Positions 1 to 5,306 of a stretch of 5,897 nt of DNA are shown here, piece after piece. The DNA is from Clostridia bacterium (lineage in GTDB: Bacteria; Bacillota; Clostridia; RUG12999). How positions within the stretch are numbered: position 1 is the stretch's first letter; the number at the start of each line of letters is the position of its first letter. The position numbers and the translations under genes are program-made. Location of the stretch: positions 1 to 5,897 of the forward strand of contig JAFVVU010000034.1 of NCBI GenBank assembly GCA_017502065.1, in the 5' to 3' direction. The notes under the pieces are model-generated. The model did not search any database and was not told where the DNA came from. It saw only the letters and a program-made list of their open reading frames with translations.

Positions 1-518
1 TCCGTATAGGAGATAATGTAAAAATTGAAACAAAATATAATGTAATTGAAAAAATAACAGCAACAAGCAGAAACATAACAGCTACAGGAACAATCAGTGA
101 AATTGTTATTTCTGCAGAACCTACAATCAAGGTTAATGAAGACGGCACAGAAAAAGAATATGCACTTCTTAATTCTGTAGAAATTAAAGTAAACGGAGAA
201 AAAGCAGATGTGTATGCTCTTCGTCTCGGAGATACTGTAACTATAGGAATAGAAGGAGAAACAGTTACAAGAATAACTGTAACACCGGCAAAAGAAAAAA
301 TAAATTATGCAGGCAGAATTTCGTATATTAATACAACTTACGGATATATTAAGCTTGACGGTGTTGAAGAACGTATTGTGATTGGAAAAGCAAAATTCCA
401 GAATGCGGAAGGAAAAACAATCACAGTTAAAGATGTAAAACAAGGTGATGCGGCAACAGTGTTCGGAACCAAGGGAATAGGAACAGTTGAAGCAGAACTT
501 ATTGTTGTAGACAAATAA
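1..518 (+). CDS. C-terminal part of a repeat-built surface (S-layer/SLH-type) protein, 5' truncated
   Basis: The frame is open from base 3 to the TAA at 516-518, so the gene begins outside the window; the GTG at 210 is an internal valine, not a start. The visible 171 residues are rich in V, I, T, K, E and G with alternating hydrophobic residues, as in all-beta extracellular domains. An element of the form (R/Q)xGDxVxI...VxxI occurs three times: glycines at partial residues 3, 76 and 148, a period of about 73 residues. Within each unit there is also a Gly-x-Ile-Ser-x-Ile opening (ATGTISEI, YAGRISYI). Clostridial SLH-domain proteins often carry such beta repeats, so an exported wall or S-layer protein is inferred. 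No SLH motif, signal peptide or sorting signal lies in the visible part, and the protein ends abruptly at VVDK. Being a tail only, its specific function cannot be given. Confidence 0.75.
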   Translation, partial: RIGDNVKIETKYNVIEKITATSRNITATGTISEIVISAEPTIKVNEDGTEKEYALLNSVEIKVNGEKADVYALRLGDTVTIGIEGETVTRITVTPAKEKINYAGRISYINTTYGYIKLDGVEERIVIGKAKFQNAEGKTITVKDVKQGDAATVFGTKGIGTVEAELIVVDK

Positions 519-540
519 CTCCTTATAAAAAATCAAAGAA

Positions 541-569
541 GGGTGATGCAAATGCATCACCCTTTTTTT
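541..569 (+). terminator. Rho-independent terminator of the surface-protein gene
   Basis: The arms GGGTGATGC (541-549) and GCATCACCC (554-562) pair perfectly around a four-base AAAT loop and are followed directly by seven T residues (563-569). An A-rich stretch precedes the stem (527-540). The stem starts 23 bases after the stop codon. This is a textbook intrinsic terminator and separates the upstream gene from the deacetylase unit. Confidence 0.95.
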
Positions 570-570
570 G

Positions 571-601
571 ATGACATAAATACAAAGGTAGTGAATAAAA
601 T
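571..601 (+). promoter_or_regulatory. Possible vegetative promoter for the deacetylase unit
   Basis: ATGACA (571-576, five of six matches to TTGACA) and TAAAAT (596-601, five of six to TATAAT) are 19 bases apart, slightly long. Initiation would fall near 608, leaving a usable leader of about 30 bases before the TTG start at 638. A stronger-looking TATAAT lies at 615-620, but it would start transcription inside the ribosome binding site. Some promoter is expected here because a strong terminator precedes it; which one is used is uncertain. Confidence 0.35.
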
Positions 602-622
602 AAAACTATAGCAGTATAATAC

Positions 623-630
623 AAGGAGGA
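623..630 (+). promoter_or_regulatory. Ribosome binding site that selects the TTG start at 638
   Basis: AAGGAGGA is a near-perfect anti-16S match. The ATG at 632 is only two bases beyond AGGAGG and is too close to be used efficiently, whereas the in-frame TTG at 638 is eight bases away, which is near optimal. Confidence 0.75.
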
Positions 631-637
631 AATGATA

Positions 638-1402
638 TTGAGAATATTTGTACTGACAAAAAAATCCGTTATTGTATATGCCGTAGCTGTTTTTATTCTG
701 CTTGGGATTTTTGTTGTGGGCAACAATTTCGGTCAGGCGATTTTTACTGAAGGAGCTGCTCCGGATACACTTCCGATATACAGCGTCGAAACACCGGAAA
801 AGAAAATTGCAATAACGTTCGATGCGGCATGGGGCAATGAAGATACGGATGCCCTTCTTAAAATTCTGGGCGATAATAATGCCCGGGCAAGCATTTTTGT
901 TGTTGGCGGATGGATAGACAGATTCCCTGATTCGGTCAAAGCATTTCATAATGCCGGACATGAAATTCTGAACCATTCCGATACACATGCCCATATGTCA
1001 AACCTTTCGGAAGCGGATATAGAATCCGAACTTGGCGGATGCGAACAGAAAATTTTAAACACAACAGGTGTGTCTAAAAAGCTTTTCAGAGCACCGTATG
1101 GCGAATATGACGATAACCTTATAAAAACAGCAGGTAATGCGGGATATAAAGTAATTCAGTGGGATGTAGACAGCCTCGACTGGAAAGACCTTACCCCCGA
1201 CGAAATAATAAACAGGGTAAAAGCAAAGGTAAGAAACGGGTCAATCATTTTATTCCATAACGGAGCGGAAAACACCCCGGCAGCACTCGAAAAACTTCTT
1301 CCGCAGCTTGCCGAAGAAGGATATACTTTCGTTCCGGTATCGGAACTTATTTATGAAAACAATTATAAAATCAATACAGCCGGACGGCAGATACCCAACT
1401 GA
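638..1402 (+). CDS. PdaB-like polysaccharide deacetylase (carbohydrate esterase family 4), membrane anchored
   Basis: This is a NodB-homology deacetylase, a family that removes N-acetyl groups from cell-wall or other polysaccharides outside the membrane. With the TTG start (254 aa), residues about 8-28 form a KK-preceded hydrophobic helix, a signal anchor. The CE4 motifs follow in order: TFDAAW (60-65), HSDTH with metal-ligand histidines 113 and 117, RAPYG (151-155), DVDSLDW (176-182) and LFH (205-207). The length and the TFDxxWG form of motif 1 resemble Bacillus PdaB, a sporulation-associated deacetylase. The second Asp of the classical TFDD motif, normally a metal ligand, is Ala63 here, so activity is not certain. 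Gene order suggests cotranscription with the next two genes (17 bases to the next start). The alternative ATG at 632 would add two residues. The family call is firm; a sporulation role is inferred only from resemblance. Confidence 0.9.
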   Translation: MRIFVLTKKSVIVYAVAVFILLGIFVVGNNFGQAIFTEGAAPDTLPIYSVETPEKKIAITFDAAWGNEDTDALLKILGDNNARASIFVVGGWIDRFPDSVKAFHNAGHEILNHSDTHAHMSNLSEADIESELGGCEQKILNTTGVSKKLFRAPYGEYDDNLIKTAGNAGYKVIQWDVDSLDWKDLTPDEIINRVKAKVRNGSIILFHNGAENTPAALEKLLPQLAEEGYTFVPVSELIYENNYKINTAGRQIPN

Positions 1403-1404
1403 TG

Positions 1405-1412
1405 AGAGGAAG
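1405..1412 (+). promoter_or_regulatory. Ribosome binding site that supports the TTG start at 1420
   Basis: The purine run AGAGGAAG lies seven bases before TTG 1420. An in-frame TAA at 1414-1416 blocks any earlier start, and the first in-frame ATG (1456) has no comparable site in front of it. Confidence 0.6.
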
Positions 1413-1419
1413 ATAATTT

Positions 1420-1875
1420 TTGCTTTTGGTACGTTGTGATAAAAGATTTAAAAAAATGACGGAAAAATTTCTGAAAGAAATGAACCTTTCGGCAGAAATT
1501 ACGGATGATGATATATGCGATGTTTGCGTTATGGAAGAAACTGATGCCGCGTTTATTCATAATATTCCGGCAGACAGCATAATAATAGCAAACGGGGACA
1601 ATCATGACCTTGTCATGACCCTTGGGCAATACAATAACAAAGTAATAACATGCGGACTTGCAGGAATATGCACAATTACATTATCAAGCATAACGGACGA
1701 AGAAATTGTTGTGTGTATACAGCGCAACATAACAGATTTGTGTGGAAAATGTATTATGCCGCAGGAAATTCCTGTTAAAACGAAGTCCCTAACACCGCAT
1801 GATGCAATGCTTATGTATGCACTGGCACTTGTTTGCGGAGAAAAACCGGATAAACTTATATTGGAAGGAAGGTAA
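1420..1875 (+). CDS. Small cysteine-rich protein resembling a Mur-ligase central-domain fragment; function unknown
   Basis: I do not recognise a characterised gene. The 151-residue product starts at TTG. Residues 34-90 read like the part of Mur ligases where an acidic 'V-x-E' strand leads to 'I-x-N-x-D(N/D)' and then 'K-V-I-T-x-G': here CVMEETDAAF (36-45), IIIANGDN (54-61) and NNKVITCGL (72-80). The end, PHDAMLMYALALVCG (126-140), resembles the Mur-ligase helix that in full enzymes follows 'GxHNxxNxxAA' and shows small-residue packing. The nucleotide P-loop (GTxGK) and the C-terminal domain are absent, so it cannot be a complete ligase. There are nine cysteines, including two CxxC pairs (33/36 CDVC and 108/111 CGKC), which suggests metal binding or a redox role. 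It has no signal peptide or membrane helix and is probably cytosolic. It lies 17 bases after the deacetylase gene and 5 before the next start. The Mur resemblance is by eye and tentative. Confidence 0.65.
   Translation: MLLVRCDKRFKKMTEKFLKEMNLSAEITDDDICDVCVMEETDAAFIHNIPADSIIIANGDNHDLVMTLGQYNNKVITCGLAGICTITLSSITDEEIVVCIQRNITDLCGKCIMPQEIPVKTKSLTPHDAMLMYALALVCGEKPDKLILEGR
1863..1872 (+). promoter_or_regulatory. Ribosome binding site for the GTG start at 1881
   Basis: GGAAGGAAGG overlaps the last codons of the preceding gene and ends eight bases before GTG 1881, favouring that non-ATG start and translational linkage of the two genes. Confidence 0.65.
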
Positions 1876-1880
1876 TTAAC

Positions 1881-2510
1881 GTGGAAAGCAGTAATAATGT
1901 AGCAACTGCTGTAGGAATTGTTGAAACTCCTGCGGCTTTAAGTCATAGTCACCGGGGAGAAAATTTTTATAATTTTATTTTAAAAATAAACAGGCTTAGT
2001 AATATAGCTGACCATATTGTAGTAACAATATCGGAAAAGCTTCTTGGTATAGTGGAAATTCTGCCCGGAAGAGAGGTTGAAATATCGGGCCAGTTCAGGT
2101 CATATAACAATTATAACGGAGAAGGGAATAAGCTTATTCTTACTCTGTTTGTGCACGACATAAAAGAAGCGGATGAATTTTCCGATATGGAAAATCCCAA
2201 CAGGATATATCTCAATGGATACATATGTAAACAGCCGGTATACAGAACAACGCCTTTCGGAAGAGAAATAACGGATATAATTCTTGCGGTAAACCGTCCG
2301 CACGGAAAATCTGATTATATACCCTGTATTTGCTGGGGACGAAATGCAAAATATGCTCAGTCACTGCAGGTGGGCGATAACATTGAAATAACCGGACGTA
2401 TCCAAAGCCGTGATTATCAGAAAAAACTGGAGAACGGCGACAGTATAACAAAAACAGCATTTGAAGTATCTGTTTCAAGACTGAATCTCCGGTGTGAAGA
2501 GCTTATTTAA
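1881..2510 (+). CDS. SSB-like protein with two tandem OB folds
   Basis: The product has 209 residues from a GTG start and consists of two similar halves. The second (about 106-203) carries the single-stranded DNA-binding protein pattern: NRIYLNGYI (107-115), then P119-V-Y-R-T-T-P-F-G127 (the 'dPelRyTpxG' element), ILAVNR (144-149), YIPCICWGRNA (156-166), VGDNIEITGRIQSRDY (174-189). The first half (about 7-102) has the same order in a degenerate form: FILKINR (32-38), DHIVVTI (44-50), GREVEISGQFRSYNNY (63-78). It lacks the 'WGxxA' element, so an ancient duplication with a diverged first copy is likely. The acidic tail that typical bacterial SSBs end with (DDDIPF-like) is missing; the end is RCEELI. 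That argues against a replacement for the housekeeping SSB in recruiting partner proteins. It probably binds single-stranded nucleic acid in the cytoplasm. It is the last gene of its unit, and its 3' end overlaps the convergent lipase gene by 8 bp. Confidence 0.8.
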   Translation: MESSNNVATAVGIVETPAALSHSHRGENFYNFILKINRLSNIADHIVVTISEKLLGIVEILPGREVEISGQFRSYNNYNGEGNKLILTLFVHDIKEADEFSDMENPNRIYLNGYICKQPVYRTTPFGREITDIILAVNRPHGKSDYIPCICWGRNAKYAQSLQVGDNIEITGRIQSRDYQKKLENGDSITKTAFEVSVSRLNLRCEELI

Positions 2511-3171
2511 GTATCTTGTGTCTGTATGAGCAAAGAGAATGCTCTTTAAAAGAATAGAAAAAAGGTATATGGTAAGAACCTATCCGGTAGGTTTTACCTA
2601 CGTGTCTGTATCCGAAAAGCGGTGGCGGCAGTTTGGTAATTATGTCGCCCCTGTTTTCTATTCTGGACGTGTTTGGCAAATACTTATCAAAAAACTCGGC
2701 AAAAGCCTTGTTGCCGGTACGGGGCGTACCAAAAACAACAACCTCGTATTCAATATCGGGAAACCGGTGCGCAAGGTCGGCAGCGCAAATAAGCGCAAGA
2801 GCTCCGCCGTATGAATGTCCGGTAATCTCAATTCGTTTTGTTTTGTCAGTAATAACCTTAACTATTTTATCAAAAATTTTTGCTTCAGTATAAGCTTTAT
2901 AAAATCCGCTGTGAATACGGATTTTTTTACTGTCAGGCATATGGCATACTGTTTTTTTGAAAAACTGCAGATTGGACATCATATCCCTGCAGGAATCCGT
3001 TCCGCGAAATGCAATCAGAATGCGGTTTTCATAAACACGCAGTATGTACTGTATATCTGTTTTCTTATTGTTTACATATTCGGTTTTAATGGCTGTTTTT
3101 GATGGTATATATACATCGTAATAAGATCTGTCAGTGTAATTTAGAAAGTGCAGCAGCTTGCCAAAGTTCAT
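2503..3171 (-). CDS. Class 3 lipase-family serine hydrolase (alpha/beta hydrolase)
   Basis: The 222-residue product matches the Lipase_3 fold, whose members hydrolyse acylglycerols or related esters. Visible elements in order: FRGTD (65-69), the usual oxyanion-hole strand; the nucleophile elbow GHSYGG (118-123) with Ser120; VVVFGTPRTGN (144-154); NRGDIITKLPP (173-183) with Asp176 as the likely acid; and EHSLCSY (210-216) with His211 as the likely triad histidine. There is no signal peptide or membrane helix, so it looks cytoplasmic. The ATG (complement of 3169-3171) has an AAAGGA site (complement of 3179-3184) seven bases in front. The gene is transcribed alone, divergently from the DUF2156 gene and convergent with the OB-fold gene. 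The natural substrate is unknown; the family and triad are well supported, while lipase activity itself is inferred. Confidence 0.92.
   Translation of the reverse strand: MNFGKLLHFLNYTDRSYYDVYIPSKTAIKTEYVNNKKTDIQYILRVYENRILIAFRGTDSCRDMMSNLQFFKKTVCHMPDSKKIRIHSGFYKAYTEAKIFDKIVKVITDKTKRIEITGHSYGGALALICAADLAHRFPDIEYEVVVFGTPRTGNKAFAEFFDKYLPNTSRIENRGDIITKLPPPLFGYRHVGKTYRIGSYHIPFFYSFKEHSLCSYRHKILK
2571..2598. repeat. Imperfect inverted repeat (hairpin) within the lipase 3' coding part
   Basis: GGTAA (2571-2575) plus AACCTA (2577-2582) pair with TAGGTT (2588-2593) plus TTACC (2594-2598): 11 base pairs with one bulged G (2576) and a five-base loop. On the minus strand it is followed, seven bases later, by six T residues (complement of 2559-2564). 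On the plus strand no T tract follows. It spans the lipase codons for G-K-T-Y-R-I-G-S-Y, so it is constrained by coding, and a role in RNA is only possible. Confidence 0.5.
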
Positions 3172-3196
3172 ATAATCATCCTTTATAAAAAAACTA

Positions 3197-3226
3197 TTGT
3201 AAAATATTATATTATTGTGTTATAAT
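3197..3226 (+). promoter_or_regulatory. Extended -10 promoter of the DUF2156/TRIC/DJ-1/folate unit
   Basis: TTGTAA (3197-3202, four of six to TTGACA), an 18-base spacer, and a perfect extended -10, TGTTATAAT (TG at 3218-3219, TATAAT at 3221-3226). Initiation would be near 3233, about 24 bases before the ATG at 3257. As the only clear promoter before four tightly spaced genes, it probably drives all of them. Confidence 0.75.
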
Positions 3227-3235
3227 AAATGTTAA
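3206..3235 (-). promoter_or_regulatory. Promoter of the lipase-family gene
   Basis: Read on the minus strand: TTAACA (complement of 3230-3235, five of six to TTGACA), an 18-base spacer, and a perfect TATAAT (complement of 3206-3211). Initiation would fall near 3199, giving a leader of about 28 bases with the AAAGGA ribosome site. It is interleaved with the divergent plus-strand promoter. Confidence 0.7.
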
Positions 3236-3256
3236 TGAGTTTTGCAGGAGAAAATT

Positions 3257-4138
3257 ATGATAACCCCAAAAAAGATTACAATTGATGACAAAAATATTTT
3301 TAATGAATATTATAATATGTGCGGATATAAAAACTCGGAAGCCAACTTTACCAATATGTTCATCTGGAAAGACGGATATGATATGGAATATGCTGTGGTT
3401 GACGGGTTTCTGGTGCTTATGGCAAAAACCACAAAAGGGGAGCCGTTTTACTATTTTCCGGCAGGCAGCGGCAATTTGAAATCCGTAATTGAAAAGCTGG
3501 ACGATCATTATAAAAGTCTTGGAACGGTATATTCAATCCGTCCGCTGACGGAAGACACAAAACATACGCTTGAAACAGAAATGCCGGGCTTTTTCCGGTT
3601 CGAACGCCACAGAGATTATGACGATTATGTGTATGAAATAAAAAATCTTATCGAACTTCCGGGAAAAGAATATCACGCAAAGAAAAACCATTTCAACAGT
3701 TTTGTAAAGAATTATCAGTATTCATATAACCGGATAACTCCTGACACACAGGAGATGTGTAAGGAAAAGATTATTGAATGGATTAAAGCACGTGGCAGTG
3801 ATAATGTTGCTGAAATAAAATCCATTGAAGAAATGTTCGGGCATTATAACAGCCTTGACGTAATAGGTGCATACCTTGAGGTCGACGGCGATATTGCGGC
3901 AATAACTGTAGGGGAAAACCATCAGGGGACAGCACTCATTCATATTGAAAAAGCGAACACACAGTATAAAGGCGCGTATGCGGCGATAAATAAGCTGTTT
4001 TTGCAAAACGAATTTTCTGAACTTAAATACGTTAATCGGGAAGAAGATATGGGGATTGATGGCCTCAGAAAAGCCAAGCTTTCGTATCACCCGGCATTTA
4101 TGATTGAAAAATATATTGCATTTCCTGTGGGGGAATAA
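3257..4138 (+). CDS. DUF2156 (LPG_synthase_C-like) acyltransferase-fold protein
   Basis: The start is ATG 3257, six bases after AGGAG (3246-3250); a TTG at 3242 in the same frame lies upstream of that site and is unlikely. The 293-residue product resembles the family related to the C-terminal, tRNA-dependent aminoacyl-transfer domain of phosphatidylglycerol lysyltransferases (MprF) and to FemX-type double-GNAT proteins. Landmarks are NFTNMFIWKDGYDMEYAVVD (30-49), a YVYEIKNLIELPGKEYHAKK segment (124-143) with the following NHFNSF, IHIEKANTQYKGAY (228-241), and the strongly conserved-looking end YVNREEDMGIDGLRKAK (258-274) then LSYHP. There is no membrane segment, unlike full MprF, so it is soluble. 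What it transfers, and to what, is not known from the sequence. The next start follows two bases after the stop, indicating an operon. Confidence 0.9.
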   Translation: MITPKKITIDDKNIFNEYYNMCGYKNSEANFTNMFIWKDGYDMEYAVVDGFLVLMAKTTKGEPFYYFPAGSGNLKSVIEKLDDHYKSLGTVYSIRPLTEDTKHTLETEMPGFFRFERHRDYDDYVYEIKNLIELPGKEYHAKKNHFNSFVKNYQYSYNRITPDTQEMCKEKIIEWIKARGSDNVAEIKSIEEMFGHYNSLDVIGAYLEVDGDIAAITVGENHQGTALIHIEKANTQYKGAYAAINKLFLQNEFSELKYVNREEDMGIDGLRKAKLSYHPAFMIEKYIAFPVGE

Positions 4139-4140
4139 AA

Positions 4141-4773
4141 ATGTATAATATACTTGAACTTTTTGGTATTGCAGCGTTTGCTGTTTCAGGTGCTTTTGTA
4201 GGTGTAAAAAAACGTCTTGATATCCTTGGTATTCTGGTGCTTGCAATTGTAACGGCATGCGGTGGAGGACTCATCCGTGATATAGTTTTGAATAAAACAG
4301 TACCGGTATTTTTTTACACGCCGGAGTATCTTCTTACCACAATTATTGTAACGGTGGTTGTGTGTCTGTGGCGTCCAAACTTGCAACAAAGGAAGAAATA
4401 TAACATAGTGCTTTTGCTTTTTGATGCAATTGGGCTTGGTGTATTTTCGGTTCTTGCGGCATATAGTGCAATGGAACATAGCATGCCGTATATCGGAATT
4501 GTGTTTTTAGGGTGCATATCAGGCTGTGGCGGAGGAATGCTTCGCGATATACTTGTGCGCGAAATTCCTGTTGTACTTAAAAAAGAGGTCTATCTGGCAG
4601 CATCAATAATAGGTATTATCTATCTGATTATATTTAAAAACATAATAGAAGAGCAACTTTTATTAATCAGCTCAATTTGTATTATTGTCATTGTAAGAAT
4701 GCTTACGCTTATATTCAATATAGAAATACCAAAAATATCAATGAGGAAAAACAAAACGGAGGAAGAAAAATGA
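4141..4773 (+). CDS. TRIC/UPF0126 (YadS/YicG-type) membrane protein
   Basis: The 210-residue, strongly hydrophobic protein has about seven membrane segments and an internal duplication. The hallmark motif GGGxxRD occurs twice, once per half: at 41-47 (GGGLIRD) and 130-136 (GGGMLRD), each after a small-residue helix. N-terminal ELFGIAAFAVSGAF (6-19) and central LFDAIGLGVFSV (93-113 region) are the other family landmarks. Bacterial members have been described as trimeric cation channels (TRIC family) or annotated as glycine-transporter-like proteins, so ion or small-solute permeation in the cytoplasmic membrane is the likely role. The C-terminal tail is charged (MRKNKTEEEK). The ATG follows the upstream stop by two bases with only a weak G-rich ribosome site (4129-4133) inside the preceding gene, suggesting coupled translation. 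Its stop overlaps the next start as ATGA. Confidence 0.92.
   Translation: MYNILELFGIAAFAVSGAFVGVKKRLDILGILVLAIVTACGGGLIRDIVLNKTVPVFFYTPEYLLTTIIVTVVVCLWRPNLQQRKKYNIVLLLFDAIGLGVFSVLAAYSAMEHSMPYIGIVFLGCISGCGGGMLRDILVREIPVVLKKEVYLAASIIGIIYLIIFKNIIEEQLLLISSICIIVIVRMLTLIFNIEIPKISMRKNKTEEEK
4758..4765 (+). promoter_or_regulatory. Ribosome binding site fixing the DJ-1 gene start at 4770
   Basis: GGAGGAAG lies within the last codons of the membrane-protein gene, with GGAGG ending seven bases before ATG 4770. It rules out using the longer open frame that reaches back to 4677. Confidence 0.85.
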
Positions 4774-5306
4774 TTTATGTATTTTTAGCCGAAGGCTTTG
4801 AAGAAATAGAAGCACTTGCAACTGTGGATATACTCCGCCGTGCAGAAATGGATGTCAGAACGGTTTCCGTAACCGGAGAAAAGGAAGTGACAGGTGCACA
4901 TGCAATAACAGTAACAGCAGATATAACAGAAATAAACCTTGATGATGTGGATGCTGTTATACTTCCGGGCGGAATGCCGGGCACGCTCAATTTAAAAGCT
5001 TCTGATAAAGTTCAGGATGCAATAAAATATTCATTTGACAATAATAAACTTATGTGTGCAATCTGTGCAGCTCCGCTTGTTTTTGGCGGTGCAGGATTTT
5101 TAAAAGGGAAAAAGGCGGCTTGCTATCCCGGCTTTGAACACGAGCTTATCGGTGCCGATGTTGCGTATGAACCTGTTGTACGAGACGGGAATATAATAAC
5201 ATCACGAGGCGCAGGTACAGCACATCTGTTTGCATTTGAAATCCTTAAATATTTTGGTAAAGAAAAGGAAGCGGCAGAGCTTTGTAAAGGTATGATTTAT
5301 GGATAA
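4770..5306 (+). CDS. DJ-1/PfpI family protein (YajL/ThiJ-type)
   Basis: The 178-residue product is of normal length for DJ-1-family proteins, cytosolic proteins with a reactive cysteine that have been assigned to glyoxalase, deglycase or redox-protective roles; the exact reaction is debated. Visible signatures are FLAEGFEEIEAL (5-16), with Glu14 at the position of the conserved cysteine-activating glutamate of DJ-1; ILPGGMPG (64-71); CAICAAP (96-102), with Cys99 at the nucleophile-elbow position; CYPGFE (118-123); and ITSRGAGTAHLFAFEIL (143-159). Cys96 is an additional cysteine beside the reactive one. The start at ATG 4770 overlaps the upstream stop (ATGA), and the 3' end overlaps the next gene by 8 bp, so translation is probably coupled. 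The family assignment is firm; the substrate is not determined. Confidence 0.95.
   Translation: MIYVFLAEGFEEIEALATVDILRRAEMDVRTVSVTGEKEVTGAHAITVTADITEINLDDVDAVILPGGMPGTLNLKASDKVQDAIKYSFDNNKLMCAICAAPLVFGGAGFLKGKKAACYPGFEHELIGADVAYEPVVRDGNIITSRGAGTAHLFAFEILKYFGKEKEAAELCKGMIYG

Noticed and set aside
210..518. A separate 102-residue gene starting with GTG at 210
   Set aside because: The same frame is open to the window start and the repeat pattern continues through 210; no ribosome site precedes it.
571..631. A riboswitch or structured leader before the deacetylase gene
   Set aside because: The interval is about 60 AT-rich bases with no conserved stem or known aptamer core; too short and unstructured.
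557..994. Minus-strand open frames covering 523-994
   Set aside because: They cross the terminator hairpin and the deacetylase motifs on the other strand and have no recognisable domain.
2528..2547. Short hairpins after the OB-fold gene (GAGCA/TGCTC and AAAGAG/CTCTTT) as its terminator
   Set aside because: The stems are only five to six AT-rich pairs and mutually exclusive, and no T tract follows on the plus strand. They lie in the lipase codons for K-E-H-S-L, so there is insufficient support.
2539..3102. Plus-strand open frames opposite the lipase gene
   Set aside because: They show no protein-family resemblance or ribosome sites; the minus strand carries a complete catalytic triad and conserved motifs, so these are shadows.
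3242..3256. TTG at 3242 as the start of the DUF2156 gene
   Set aside because: It lies upstream of the AGGAG site at 3246-3250 and would make that site coding; ATG 3257 is ideally spaced.
4677..4769. N-terminal extension of the DJ-1 protein back to 4677
   Set aside because: The extension overlaps the membrane-protein gene, reads as low-complexity out-of-frame sequence, and DJ-1 homology begins exactly at ATG 4770 behind a strong ribosome site.
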